Shown one piece after another: positions 20,856 to 33,290 of a stretch of DNA of 64,000 bases. The position numbers and the translations under genes were made by a program. The notes beneath the pieces are model-generated. The model searched no databases. It was not told where the DNA came from and saw nothing but the letters and a program-made list of their open reading frames with translations. The stretch covers positions 124,001 through 188,000 of the forward strand of contig NADL03000775.1 in the NCBI GenBank assembly GCA_002205965.3, given 5' to 3'. The stretch comes from Kappaphycus alvarezii (Eukaryota; Rhodophyta; Florideophyceae; Gigartinales; Solieriaceae). The stretch's first letter is position 1. Each line of letters begins with the position of its first letter.

Positions 20856-21387
20856 CCCTGCCTTCACCAGTTCTGTCTCGAGCAAACTTCCAAAACAAAA
20901 GTTCAAATCAGCCCCAACTACTGGAGCAAGTCAGCTGCATAAGTTATCCCCGATTGCTGTAATGCGTACTTATTTAGTTATCCCTCTTGCTGTTAGCTAT
21001 TTGCTTTGATAAAGTGTTAGTGTGTTTCTCAAATTATTATTATTCACGCAAAAATAATAACCACTCTCCCCCGGTGGTGCGGTCGCAGTGTGTACTTGAC
21101 CAGGTCCTTCGAAGTAGTCGGCCCACGCCACGTACAGTACTGGACTAGAATAATCCTGCAGTAAAAAGGATGAATTGTAATTAAAACTAGACGTGCCTTG
21201 TGGCCCCGGTGCGACCCCCATACACGGTATCTTCGCTACGTGTATCTTGCTCCATCGATCCTCAGGCCAGAAAATGTCCCCGATTCTGTACTGTCCGCGG
21301 CGCACGCGAATGGAAAAAAATCAAATTTCGCTCCGCATGAATTTAATTGAAAATCACGCCAACACTAGTCAGAGGAGTTCTACCCAA

Positions 21388-21776
21388 GAGAAACTTTACT
21401 TCATTGAGTATCTATCGTGTACACTGCAGGACTGACTATACGGCTAAGAACTAACCGGATGTTCCACGTCAGGCACGTGCAGTGGGGCTCGCGATAGAAT
21501 CGCCATTGCAGGTAACTTTATGGCATCAGTAGAACGGGTGTCCGCTGCAGGATCCGACTATACTGCTAGCTAAGTGCTAACCGGGTGGTCCACGTCGGCC
21601 ACGTGCAGCGACATACGCGATTCAATAGATTGTGCGCTCGACGACCAGATTGTGCTACTAATGCGCCTGTAAATCCGATTGCGGATAACTCCTGTCGACG
21701 TGTGGAATTTGTCAGCAATCTTATAATGATTAATTGAGATATTTTTAAATTGTAAATATATCTCAATTAATGTCAC
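21388..21776 (-). mobile_element. two LINE-like 3' end fragments
   Basis: On the minus strand, 21776-21590 encodes KIADKFHTSTGVIRNRIYRRISSTIWSSSAQ, followed by the 3' motif GACGTGGACCACCCGGTTAG (to about 21536). A second fragment (21490-21388) has only the 3' motif. Homologous coding and 3' segments occur at 60.8-61.8 kb, and a 3' segment alone at 4619-4694. Repeated 5'-truncated copies with a shared 3' end are the pattern left by non-LTR retrotransposons. An AT-rich 14-bp hairpin (21729-21742 with 21758-21771) lies in the coding part. Confidence 0.5.
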
Positions 21777-21994
21777 CCCGCACTGGTGGTGTTACCATGG
21801 CATAGTGGGTACCGCACCCTTGGGAACGCCCACCCCATACCGGAACTCTGCACCTCATAAGATGAACGACGGCTGGAATACCATGCCTCACAAAGTTACA
21901 GAGCGGTGCTCTCAACCGAAATCCAACAAGCAGTACCAGCATCATGCTGATGATCGGTGTTTGTGCTGCTTCGTCGTCCAGCGAGAAGTGCCCC

Positions 21995-22165
21995 CCAAAC
22001 AGCGGCGGAATCCGTCGTTGGTGCATATTTACCCTTTTATCGATCAATCACCTACTGGCTGTGGTCGTGGATGCTTTTTCTTTCACTACCTGTGGGTTCT
22101 TCTCAACAGCGACGGAATCCGTCGTTGGTGCATGTTAACTCGTTTATCGATCCATCCACTACTAT
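21995..22165. repeat. two tandem copies of a ~106-bp unit
   Basis: ACAGCGRCGGAATCCGTCGT begins at about 22000 and again at about 22106, each followed by TTGGTGCAT and, after a variable stretch, TTTATCGATC. About 60 bp of each copy match closely. No gene is recognised between 21777 and 22773; the minus-strand frame 22162-22503 (113 residues) and the plus-strand frame 22487-22714 are unidentified. Confidence 0.6.
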
Positions 22166-22773
22166 TTTTTGGTCATATTTGAAAAGGTGGCCCTGGCGGA
22201 GACTAATTCAATCAGTGAAGAAAATTTAAAGTTCGCCAGGGTCACAGCAATGGAAAAAGGAAGAGCAATGATCACGAAAATCACTCCATCAAACCGCTTC
22301 TTGTTCCATAAATTGCGTTTTTTGTCGCAGACCGCTACATAAAGGATGTGTTGACAGGTACAACTCGAGCTTGACATGGCGGAACGAAAAGTGGGAACTG
22401 TTACAGTCCACTGGGGTACTTCGAAGAGGAGAAGAGAGCCAGAATCCATGAAATAAGCGGAATTAAGTTTTGAGGTCCTAGATTCATTGTTTCCAGACTT
22501 CATGTATTATGAAATGAATCCTTTGAGATTTCTGTGTCACGCCACAAGTGCTTGCGTTTTCAATTGTACTAAGTTGTCATACAGATTGCGCAATGATGAA
22601 GAAAAACCAGGGAATGGGGAAAAGTCCTGCAACCGTTTTGTTCAGTACTACCGTGAAGAAACCACTGATTGCGGTTACATCAACAACCGAAAGTGGATTA
22701 AAATGGATATCTGAGGAAGCTCATCTCTAGATATCACTAAACTACAGGTCAACCTTCTACTCTACAACCCCCT

Positions 22774-25700
22774 TCATCTCACGCATGGTAGAGTACCGTC
22801 GATTCTCTGGCGTTCGTCTACATCGTGACTTGGGATCACCAATTCCAATCTCCCTCCATGGGTTCCCTTCCGTGAATCCTCCCAAAAATACTTGAACAAA
22901 GGACACTTTTTTTGACACAGAGTTGAGCTGTCGCCAATGATGATTAGGCAATACTTTTCTCTCCTCGTAGCCACGTTAAGACGACGAACTTCGGCAAGAA
23001 ACTCGACCTTCTTCTCACTGTTGCTTCTTGCGAGGGATACTATTACGATTGCGCGCTCGTCCCCTTGCATTGAGTCCGTCGATGCGAAATCCACCTTATA
23101 CATATCTGTAAAAGCCTTAGATGAAAGTAAGCGTCCAGGCAAGTTTAACTCGTTCTGTGAACGCGCGACTTGAGCAAGATACGGGGATGTTACCACAATT
23201 CTTTCGCGAACATTTTGATCGAGGGCAACACTGGCGAGTCCCTTAAGAATATTCTCCACGACTTCAATTTCCAAGTTGTTACACAACCGACCATTACCGT
23301 TATCCTGCTGGTATCTGCTGGAACACACAGAGGTATCCACCAATGTGAATGGAGCAAAAGCAACTTCATTGTTTCCTATGTTAGTGTATGGTTTCTCGAA
23401 ACCATCCACAAACGGGTGCTCCATGTGATTGTAGGTTGGCGTCATTTGAATCATTCCAATAAATGGATGCATTCGGTACTGCTTATTCAACCAAGAATGT
23501 GCCACCCGCTTTCCATCAACCAAACGTTCAAAGGAAGACTGGATCATCTTGTTGAAGTTGATTGCAAACTTAAAATCCCTGTGACGACGAAGCATAAAAG
23601 TGACTGGCTGTTGGCATATCCATACAGGTGGGAGTTGCTTGTAGTCACCGACAGAAACAACGTGCAACCTATTTGGTCCTCGTGATTGAGCCGTGTTCAC
23701 GGGAATCAGACATTCCGGCTCAGCCGCGTGACCGGCCTCGTCGTTGATGACAACATCGAAACCAACTTCATATCTTTCAATGTAGAACTTCCAACGGTGC
23801 TGTTTATACAAAAAAAGATCACACATTCCAGAGCCATGGCTTTCATAGTCTTATTCGTTGGGTATTTCTTCGGTGGCATTCCCTCTGCACTGAATAGTTC
23901 AGCTTGAAACTTTCACCCCTTATGCAGATGACTAAAATTGCTTAGACTGCTGTTGCGGAAATCGTAATTGTTCCTAGCGACTCGCACGACCTCCGGGACA
24001 TAGTGTTTGCCATTCGAATTGAATCCCTTAAGGATCTTCTCCCCAATGGCATCAGTGGCTGTGTTGGAGCTACTGCAAACTAGAATACGGAAACAATCTG
24101 GTCGAGTTGAAGCCCGAAGGTGATTGCTTTCAACTTTTAGCTCATTACAATGCTCCCTTGAGCCAAAATGACTATAGCGTGAGTTATGCAGTATTGATGC
24201 TACTAAAGCTGCGATAGTTGATGATTTTCCAGTACCAGGAGGTCCGCATGTTGCTGACCATGATGAAATTTCTGGAGCCAAGTCTCCCATTTCACGCAAG
24301 CAGGTAAGCACGGTACGCTTTTATGAATCATCGCACCCCATATATGATTCATTCTTTAGAAACTGTATGGAGCCAGAATCCACTCCTTCCTCCAGTTTTC
24401 CAAAGCATTCGTCCACCGCAGTTGCATCCCTGTCCACAGGAGATGGATCCTTGCCTCCAAGTTGGGGTTTCAGCTTCCCAAGCAATGCGTGAATGGGGGG
24501 ATGGTGGCGACTGGAGAGTGAATTAACTCCATGTATGGCTCTAATCATCCGCTGCGTAGAGACAATCGATTCCAGCAGTAGCAAATAGAGTACATCCTCC
24601 TTCGAGGGCTTGCAAGACGACAGCCGTGCTCTACTCCCGCACCCTCGCACATTGACCTTGCCGATGCACTGAGATTTAGTGAGGGTGTCTCTGTCATCCT
24701 TCGAACAAGTCAAGCTGCGAATCAAAAACAACTGCAAAGGTGTGACATTCCCGTTGCCTCTGCGCTTATCATTACAAAGGAAGCCAAGTCATAATGTCAT
24801 CCCATTGAACTTAAATAAAATGTCCGCGTTCAGTTTAGAGTCGACGCTTACACATTTAAAGTTGACTAACAGTGAACTGAGGTTCACTTTTGTCAAATTC
24901 ATACGCAAGAATTCCTGCTCATGAGTATTGAACCAGTCAGTAAAGCGGGCTGTGCTCCCTTGAATAGCAGGCGATATTCGCGTTATACATTGCATTAGAC
25001 CGTAATGAGCCTCAATGTATAGCATGCTCATGTGGACGGTGCCGTATGCCTCCACATAATCTACGTTACTAACGTCGTCTGTCAACAATGGCTTGTTCGC
25101 GTTCAAAAAAGCTCTCAGCTAAGCATTACTCTCAGTTACTAAGGTGCGCTCTGCATCGTTTCCAGATTGCTGCTGGTCCACGGAATTATATAGCAGAGCT
25201 ACCTTGAACTTATTAGGATCATAGACAGTTCCCTCCTCCTAGAGTTCATCATTGTCAGAATCATGTTGATCCAATTGAAAAATTTCCTCATCTGGAGCCC
25301 TTCCAGCTAAAATTTCCAGCTTTGCCTGGAGATTGAAATGATACTCGCGCTGGAATTCGGCAGCTCTCTTCACAGCAAACCTACCGAAGTCCCACTTACA
25401 GACACTTTTCGACTCTTTACCTGTAGTTCCTCTGCGAGCCGTCGGAAAATTGGCGGAATCCGTACCCCTTGACGGAACTGAGTTGGACGGCCCGCCAGAT
25501 TGGTATTACCGTGTACCCATATAACTTCGACTTCGAACATTTCTTTCCCAGCGTATTGGACTGCGTTGCCTGTTTCGGTCGCCTAAGTGACTCCCATTTG
25601 TTGGTTGCGCAGAACGACAACCCGGATACATACCACGAAGGTTTCCTGAACCGTCTAAGAAATGGCTTGTTGGTGCTCCTCGAGGACTTCTGTGATAGGT

Positions 25701-25775
25701 AGGCGACAACCTGCGATCGATAGGAGATCGATTTCTAGGTGTAATGGTCTCCCGATAACCTCTTCCTCGACTCAA
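22774..25775 (-). pseudogene. decayed SF1 helicase (UPF1/Sen1-like)
   Basis: One protein can be followed over 3 kb. The N-terminus (25775-25506) is Arg/Ser/Gly-rich (SRGRGYRETITPRNRSP). A middle domain runs 25106-24321 (VEAYGTVHMSMLYIEAHYGL). The helicase core then has motif I CGPPGTGKSSTIAALVASIL (about 24250), motif II VVINDEAGHAAEPECLIPV (about 23745), motif III VVSVGDYKQLPP, motif IV WLNKQYRMHP, and motifs V/VI STDSMQGDERAIVIVSLARSN and RRLNVATRREKYCLIIIG. The VI arginine pattern is slightly altered. In-frame stops at 24321-24323 (TAA) and 24789-24791 (TGA), and a shift in the T7 run near 23814, break it. Sen1/UPF1-type enzymes unwind RNA or RNA-DNA hybrids. Whether this was a cellular gene or transposon cargo is unclear. 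Confidence 0.7.
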
Positions 25776-26904
25776 AACTGCACTGCGATGAGAAGATCCA
25801 TTCTGCGTTTGATAATCGTCGCGGAATGTATGTAGGGGAGACCTAAAATCATATTCCGTGTTTAACTCCTGCTGATATTCCTGCTGATATTCTGGATGAA
25901 ATTATTCACGCTGGCCTCCAGCTCCATCCATACGGCGAAATGGTGGAGGCTACCAGTCCCGACGAAGTGGTCGGAAAGATAGTGGCGACGAATTGCGATG
26001 AAATGCTCGGAATGTTGGAGGAGACCTTTCCTGATGAAATGGTCTGAATGGGGGAGCACTTAGATCATAATGATCTCCCCTGCGAGACCTCCAATGTCTT
26101 CCACGCCCTCAATCTTCCATATCTCTGTTATAAATCGAGATAAAGCGAAGTAACTGAAAAATGGAAACTTGCCCAAGGTATCGCTTTTGCGAACCGAATC
26201 TGAAAGGATTAATTTGCACAGGTTTCAGCTATTGCTGAGCCTTATAAAACACGGACTCAGTGACTCGGAGTTTCGATAATGATCCCTGTAACTATCGGCG
26301 AAATAGTCGTGGTATTCCTTGAGGAGAAAGCGACGGGGGGAATGGATCGGGCACGGAATGCCAAGAGAGTTAATTTGCACAGACCTCAGCTATCGCTGAG
26401 TCTTTCGAAGGCCCTCAGCCTGGCCTTGTGGAAGGTCGGGTTGGAAAAGGGGATACGTAGAGTTGTTGATGGAGGATGGGAACGATACCTGCGTTGAGAA
26501 TGGATATGGTGATATGTAGATGGCTAGCGTGGGGGATGACATAGGCTGCCTGAGGGAGGGCGTTTGCATAAAGAAGTTGTGCTTGCAAACAGAAGATGGT
26601 TTAAGTGCATGTTCGCTGTTTTCGAAAGCTACTGCACAGTACAGTGATGGCGCCGGGGAAGCACGGGCACAGGGGTTTGTGCATCAGAATCATGTTTGTT
26701 TGAAACCTTCATTACAAACCCGAAAATCAAATAAATACTTGAGAGGGATGTAATAATTGATTGTAGTTGGTATCTCGGAGTAATAGTTTTTCGGAACTTA
26801 TTTTCTGAAAGATACAAATATGAAATAAACCAAAAAATTAAAGACGACCTCCAGGGGCCACTACAGTTTGTAGATAGATATTGGAAATCCCCCCAAATTT
26901 ATGT
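25776..26904. repeat. short-repeat-rich interval upstream of the helicase remnant
   Basis: 25862-26059 on the minus strand repeats an SDHFI/SEHFI-like unit (HSDHFIRKGLLQHSEHFIAIRRHYLSD is split over several copies) and may be a degraded N-terminal extension of the helicase gene. Two ~40-bp near copies starting TTAATTTGCACAG lie at about 26209 and 26370. Nothing else is recognised. Confidence 0.35.
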
Positions 26905-27266
26905 GGCGCAACAGCTTCAGCCAGGGGGCTCTAGGTCACTGCCAGTATCAGCTCTTAACGCGTTACCCCGGATTGAAAGCTCCCCGAAGCCGATATCACC
27001 ACGTAGATAGTAGTTGCTACTTTCTTTGTTCCAATTAATTCTTGTTCTTCTCGGGTTAATCCCGGTACCGGACGATCACAGGTATTTACTGAGGCTACAG
27101 AAAATGTTAGATGATTACCAAATGCAAGAGGCCCGACAGCATGAAATTATCAGACAACGGGGAGATGCATTACTCATCAGACAGGATGAATTAGATAATC
27201 AACAATGTTGCAGTGACTCTCGAATGACTCTCGATTAATGAATACACCACTTAACGCATATTCACA
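26905..27266 (-). repeat. 3' LTR of the copia element
   Basis: It matches 31900-32261. Plus-strand ends are GGCGCAACAG and CGCATATTCACA. A 74-residue frame inside it (27014-27238) is identical but for silent or single changes in the other LTR and is not thought to be a gene. Confidence 0.85.
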
Positions 27267-30200
27267 CTCGACTCTTTCTCAAAGTGGATGCGACTATCTG
27301 GGGTAGCCCATGAAGGGGCTTTCGATCCACCCATGCGTCTGGAGTTAGAAACAACTTGTTACTTTGCATGAGATCACTTGGAGCCGGGCATGTCTTTCCT
27401 TTTGTAAGCCCTTCGGCTGGGTTCTGATTCGTAGGTATCCAGTAAACGGCTGTTACTTCGCGGCGTTCATAAGACTGACGAAACATATTAAGGTCGATTA
27501 GAAGCCTTTTTTCGGATGTTTAATTAATTCGTGCCATGCAACCATACAGACTCCGTGAGTCAGTATAAATCTGAAGAGGAATATAACGGCCAAACAATGA
27601 GTTAATATTCAGACGTAAAGTAGTAGAAGAATCGAACCCCTGTACCATAGAATATAACTCAGAAGCAATCACGCTTCTAGCCACCCTTCGAGCCTTAATG
27701 GTAGCGTAGAGAATTATGTTCGCTTTCCATTTCCGTCTATTAAAGTAACATTGTATCCAAGTTGCGATGACTAATCCCTGTTAGTGGCAAAACCCGCATC
27801 CACGAATACAGCAACTTTGAGAGACTTCAGGTCAAGATTGACATATTTCAGGCCCTTTTTTGGTTCATCGATACATTGCTGGATGTACTTGTTCAGTTCC
27901 TTACATGAATCCTTGTATGGTTTAGTGACTTGTGCAGCGGCAGCAAATCCAAATGACAAATCAGGCCTGCATACAGCAGCCGACGTAAGAGCCTCGAGCA
28001 CGTTGAGAAAAAACTCCTCCTTGGACTGATTATTTTCATCAACAGTAGCCATCTTCCGGATATTCTCTGGCTGGGACAGGTGGAGACCTGTTCTATCTTT
28101 TGATATAATTGCTCCATTAAATCGCACTTGAGAGCCTGTTTTTAGGAAGTTAGAATCCTTGCATTTAAACCGATTTGATCCCTCCCTTTCCATGATGATA
28201 AATTTCTAATTAGCTGCAGTAAGGGTGTCGTCAGTTTGTGGGCAGCTAATAACGCTCGGACGAGAATCAAATTTTGGGTAGTGGACCTTCATTATGATAC
28301 TGTTAGGGAAGTGAAGTAGGCAGGGGTCATGCACTGATATTTTCATGGGGAATTTGTCAGTATGATGCTTATGGTACGTTAAATACCAATGCACAACTGC
28401 CTCTGGAATGCCGTAAAGGGGCTTATTAAATTTCCATAAAACGTTGGGGGGAGTTTGAGGCGGGGCGGAGGACGGACGTAGAAATTTCGGTGCATAAAAG
28501 TAGCGGACTGGTTGTATACCAGCGAGATGTCGCTTGTAAAAATCGGATGAATCCATTGCTGCAACTGCCATTGAGATCCTCTGTGATGCACGTTGGACTG
28601 TCGGGGCGTATGTGAGGAGTCCATGTTTTGTATCGTTATAAGCTTGCACGACAAGTCTCGACTTTTCATATGCATCTGGGGATCCGGCGTGTTTGGTCGC
28701 GTCTACAAACCGACTCCCATAAATTCGACACCCCTTACCATCACTCTCCGGTACAACAGAGAAAACCCCGCTAGATAGCAATCCGTCAATCTCCTTTTGC
28801 CTAGAGTCCCTGTACCTGTCATGGTCAGATGACTGCGTCTTGGTTCGGATGGACATGACGTCTATTATTTCAGTAAATTCAGGGTCATGTGTAATTGATA
28901 GTGTAGAAATTAGCGCACTGGGGCCATTATTGTGGTGCAACTATGTATCTGATCCAGAGGGAGTAGAATGTGGATCAGGTAGTGTAGTGCGATCAGGGAC
29001 CATGAAACGCTTGACGACAGAGGAGCGGAACGGAGTTGGGCCGCTTGGTAATAGTACAGTACATGTTTCGCCATCAATTCCAAGTAGTGCGAACGGGCTA
29101 TCCCAGCAATATTTCTTGGGTCTATACACCAATATATGAGAGCCAATTGGTGCCTCATGAATCCCTGAAACATCCGGACCATTTCGGGTCCGGAGGGCCG
29201 AGTTGATCTGCTTTTTAGCAAACAATTTAGATACCTGCTCAGTAGCCCGTTTAAGAGCCGTGGCTCTTTGATAAACAGACTTAGATGGCTGGTCGGATGG
29301 GAATCCAAGGCAGGGAAGAGCATCACATACCAGTAAAGTATGCACTAGGCCATCCGGAACGACGGAATCGTTGACTTTTTTGACTGCTATTTGTAGGGCA
29401 GCTTCGTCGTCAAGATCCGGAGCGGCGGCTTTAGTTACCTTTTATGCCTTTCTTATTGGATCATGGTACCTTTCAACATATGTTAGCGAGTTTGGTGATT
29501 CTACTGGAACCTTTTTGGTGTCAATATGTAATAATACAGATTCCGTTTGGAATGATTTAGACACGAACTGTTTCCCAGCATCTTATGTGATGACCTCAGG
29601 TGATCCGAGGTACGTGTCAATCCAAGAAAGGCGCATAGCACGCCAGACGGACTCATTTGATACATTTTCAAGCCATCTGCATGCTTGATATCTTGTTGAT
29701 TCATCGACTACATGAAGGGCCATTTTCTTCTCTGTAGTGAATATGTCGACAAATATGTTTTTATTGAAATGTTTCTCATTTCGTAAAGTGAACTTAAACC
29801 TCCTCGGTCGCTGTGCATATTTCTGACAAGGAGTAAATGATCGGACAATTTTGTCCAGAATACTCAATTTATTGGGCTTGATTCTGTCAATATCGGCCCT
29901 TCGTAGGAAATTGAAAAGTTTCTTTGCACTGAGATAGCCAAACCGCCTGTGCAGGCGCTGCAATTCAGTTATAGTGTAGAAGCATTCTGATATTGTGTTC
30001 CATCTTATAAACGCATGTCCGAATCCTCTCTCGACCGGCAATGAAGTTTTGCTTGCCTTATGGATAAGTTTGTCTGCCAAATTGTCATAGTAGATACGCA
30101 TCCGGTCCATGTCTTGTAGACTGAGTAAAATGGGAAGATCCACATCGACAATTTGCACAATAAAGAACATGACTAATTGATTAAATGTGAACTTGATCAA

Positions 30201-30758
30201 GGCAGTACCTATTGACTGCGCAGAACTCTTCCAAAATGTCACATTAGCCTTTCTAGACACGTCAATGTCTTTTTCTATGCAATATATGCCTGCAGTATGC
30301 CATGTATTGATTCATACCTGCTGTGATCCCTTTGCACACCCTGAGTCAACCATGATGCCGTAAAATGAGTCTTTTCTGTAGCGTTCAGGCTGGTAGAAAT
30401 CCGATGTTAGGGCATGTATGGCCTTCAAGTCATGTAAGCGGGCGATAAAGACTGAAAATTTTGTAAGGGCTCAATTTTGTCGATATTTTCACCGTTTTTA
30501 TCATCCTATCATCACCTTCCTCCATAGTCATGATGTGGGCTGCAATATCTTCTAGTTACATAATTACTCCCTTATCATCATCTGAACTGTCACTAGTATC
30601 ACGTTCCTCTTTCATGAATACCTCAAGTTTCTTAAAAGCCTTATTCTTTTTAAGTGCTCAATCCTTTCAGATTTAGAATAATTTGTAGACCAGCAACCCT
30701 CACGTTTGCAGACAAAGCACTTCATCTTTCGCTGCTTGTCGTTTGCCCAGGTCCTATG
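27262..30758 (-). pseudogene. copia Pol: zinc knuckle, protease, integrase, RT, RNase H
   Basis: In order on the minus strand: CFVCKREGCWSTNYSKSER knuckle (about 30690); protease with FYGIMVDSGCAKGS (about 30350); pre-integrase ELQRLHRRFGYLSAKKLFNF; integrase with IFVDIFTTEKKMALHVVDESTR and DAGKQF; RT at 28940-28206 (EIDGLLSSGVFSVVPESDGK, LWKFNKPLYGIPEAVVHWYL); and RNase H to EVTAVYWIPTNQNPAEGLTK (about 27440). Premature stops: TGA 30312-30314; TAA 29583-29585 and 29442-29444; TAG 28941-28943, 28206-28208 and 27771-27773. All except the TGA are one C-to-T step from a glutamine codon; the TGA is one step from CGA. One-base losses in A-runs break the frame near 30650 and 27730. Confidence 0.82.
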
Positions 30759-31844
30759 TTATCTATCCACGACCACTGCTTCAACATTTGTTGCATTTTT
30801 CACTGTAGGAAGCGATGCGTGTGGGTCTGCAATAATGCCTTGCACAGTGCCTGCTGGTTTGAAATATGCAAGCTGGCAATCCTCTCGGTCATTAACTGCA
30901 TTGAGAAGCTTATTCTTCAGTATAGTGTCATTTCTATACTCAGGAGGAAGCGAGGCTCGTATGTCATGTAACCTGGTAATGAATATCTCGAGACATTCTG
31001 TCTTTGAATTAGTGACATTCTTTGATATTACAGATGTAAGTGATATCGTATTCCATTCTCGTAGAAGTGTTCTGACACGTTCAGCAGTCTGAAATAGTTC
31101 CCTGGTCTTCATAAAGAGCTCAGAAACACTCAAGCATTTGTTTCTCAAAGCATCGAAATAAAATTGCCTCGCATTACCACACAACATAATAGAGAACGCT
31201 TTTCGGCGGTACTCCGGAGATAGAGAGATCTGGTCACATCTTTCCTCAAAGATAGAAAACTTTCTATCGGAGTTGTCATCAGTGTTTCCACTGTACCTCT
31301 CTCCGTCGTTACTGCAGGCTTTGAATAGATTCCCAACATTGCCTTGCCCCGACTTTTTAAGTGTAAAGGTACTTTGATTCATATCATCAACCGTATGTCC
31401 ATCGGTGTGAGGTTCACTGCGGGTGGGTTTCACAGTATCGTAGTCGGTCATATTATTATGCTTGACGGCGGTTGGCACTGCTACGGTTCTATCTCGAGTC
31501 ACGGGCTGTACTGAAATGACTTGTTGTTTTTTAATGTCATCAAGGGGCCATGGGATGTCTTCTTGCACGGTTTCATACAATGCGTCAGCCATTATTACAT
31601 TACGACCTTTCTTGACATATACACCTTTTGTTCTCAATAAGTCTCGGAGCTTACGCTTTGTATGTGTATCTAAGCCAACAAAGTCTGCTAGTGTAAATGA
31701 CTGAAAATCGTCAGCATAGTACTCTGAAAATACATCGTTGCTCCAGCTCTCGCTCTTGTAAAGCTCAACACAGTAGTCAGCAAAATCCTGCTTATCGTCG
31801 GCAGTGGCCGCTTCCGGTAGTCCTTTTTTGAATCGATCTGGCAT
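30759..31844 (-). CDS. copia Gag
   Basis: A 361-residue frame precedes the zinc knuckle and ends at TAA 30759-30761, probably a mutated CAA because the downstream frame is continuous. It opens with MPDRFKKGLPEAATADDKQD, has a variable middle, and then the helical capsid-like part (FSIFEERCDQISLSPEYRRKAFSIML is split here into FSIFEERCDQISLSPE and RRKAFSIML) through LPPEYRNDTILKNKLLNAV. The start ATG is near 31842. It would form the virus-like particle. Confidence 0.7.
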   Translation of the reverse strand: MPDRFKKGLPEAATADDKQDFADYCVELYKSESWSNDVFSEYYADDFQSFTLADFVGLDTHTKRKLRDLLRTKGVYVKKGRNVIMADALYETVQEDIPWPLDDIKKQQVISVQPVTRDRTVAVPTAVKHNNMTDYDTVKPTRSEPHTDGHTVDDMNQSTFTLKKSGQGNVGNLFKACSNDGERYSGNTDDNSDRKFSIFEERCDQISLSPEYRRKAFSIMLCGNARQFYFDALRNKCLSVSELFMKTRELFQTAERVRTLLREWNTISLTSVISKNVTNSKTECLEIFITRLHDIRASLPPEYRNDTILKNKLLNAVNDREDCQLAYFKPAGTVQGIIADPHASLPTVKNATNVEAVVVDR

Positions 31845-31899
31845 GTTGTCCTTGCTAGCCTGTGCGCGATAATGCGGAGACTGGCTATTGTCGCACGAC

Positions 31900-32261
31900 G
31901 GCGCAACAGCTTCAGCCAGGGGGCTCTAGGTCACTGCCGGTATCAGCTCTTAACGCGTTACCCCGGATTGAAAGCTCCCCGAAGCCGATATCACCACGTA
32001 GATAGTAGTTGCTACTTTCTTTGTTCCAATTAATTCTTGTTCTTCTCGGGTTAATCCCGGTACCGGACGATCACAGGTATTTATTGAGGCTACAGAAAAT
32101 GTTAGATGATTACCAAATGCAAGAGGCCCGACAGCATGAAATTATCAGACAACGGGGAGATGCATTACTCATCAGACAGGATGAATTAGATAATCAACAA
32201 TGTTGCAATGACTCTCGAATGACTCTCGATTAATGAATACACCACTTAACGCATATCCACA
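31900..32261 (-). repeat. 5' LTR of the copia element
   Basis: It lies next to Gag and so is the 5' LTR for a minus-strand element. It is almost identical to 26905-27266. Confidence 0.85.
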
Positions 32262-33290
32262 TGATCTGAGCCATTTATGAGACAACCCTTTAACCTTTTC
32301 AAAAATGGGCTGAAAATAGCCGAGTCGAGACATGTTTGAAGCCATCGATCTGATTTGAATATCAAATCAGATTACGTTTAAGGTAACGGCTCAGAACAGT
32401 TTTGGCGGCAAACTTCAGTTTTCATGGCCTACTGCCGAGGTATCCTGCGACATACTATAACCAGTGGTTAGCGGAATTGGTTCGCATTATACTGATTCTG
32501 GTTGTACACGGGCCTGCGGACCATAGAATCACGGGCACAAAGTACAGTGCGGAGCACATATATGATTACAATAAAATCTCAAACAGTGATTTTACGTACA
32601 GTACCTGGCATGCTGTTGCAACCGAAAATTTTAATATCAATTACAGAACTACTGTACTTCGTGTTATGCTTACCAAAAAATACTTTGAAATATAAATTTT
32701 GCTACTTCACTGACTCAGCAACGCCTTTATAGCTCCATCGGTTGCTGCTGAGGCCCTCCACCATCTTTCGTGCCACAATAGTTTAACGCTACAGCCAGCA
32801 GACTGAGTCAACTCAAAACTGGAAAGCAATCCCCGCCAGCCCCACCGTTCTGCAACCATTGTTCCAAGGCCCATTGGCAGCTTTATTGAAGTGTCAACGC
32901 TTCAGTGCTACTCCGAGTGGTGAGAGTCTCCCCCGGTGGCTCGACAGTAGTTGACGCCAGTGCAAATAACCACATTCAAGAGAATTTCTGTCAGAATTGG
33001 GTCTCGTCGACCGAAGGCTCGACGATAGTTGACGCCAGCCTGGCTCACTGAGTACAAAGATCCATTAGACCGTTCCACAGAACCCTTGGGCTTGCAAAGA
33101 CCCGCTCAGGCCATTCTCTGAAAACCCCTGGGTCATAACCTCCTTGAGTTTGTCATGCACCTCCTCGACGGTAGCCGAAGCGTTTACACCACCCAAAGGC
33201 AATCCTCTCCGGCTTGGTAATGGTCAAAGCCTGTGCAAGTTTCCTGCTAATCTAGTTTACTACCACCAGGGGGTAACTGTTGCAATCAGT
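32262..33290. other. intergenic interval without recognised gene
   Basis: There is a small inverted repeat (ATCTGATTTG with its complement, about 32348-32372). Two related ~35-bp stretches, GTGGCTCGACAGTAGTTGACG and CGAAGGCTCGACGATAGTTG, occur at about 32935 and 33010. No gene is recognised. Confidence 0.35.

Larger units (their letters stand above)
26905..32261 (-). mobile_element. Ty1/copia LTR retrotransposon, complete but inactivated
   Basis: Two direct repeats of about 360 bp enclose Gag, zinc knuckle, protease, integrase, RT and RNase H in copia order on the minus strand. The LTRs differ at about four sites, all transitions (for example C/T at the TTTACTGAG/TTTATTGAG position), so the insertion is fairly recent. 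The polyprotein is essentially one frame with seven premature stops and two or three homopolymer shifts. I could not define a convincing 5-bp target duplication. Confidence 0.88.

Noticed and set aside
27014-27238. 74-residue frame in the copia LTR, also in the other LTR
   Set aside because: It repeats only because it lies in the LTR; no sign of selection or function.
27262-30758. Reassigned stop codons (TAA/TAG read as glutamine) to explain in-frame stops
   Set aside because: TGA is also found in frame, and host genes such as the pseudouridine synthase end normally; C-to-T decay explains the pattern better.
26899-32270. 5-bp target duplication of the first copia element
   Set aside because: Flanks TTATG and TGATC do not match under any end definition I tried.
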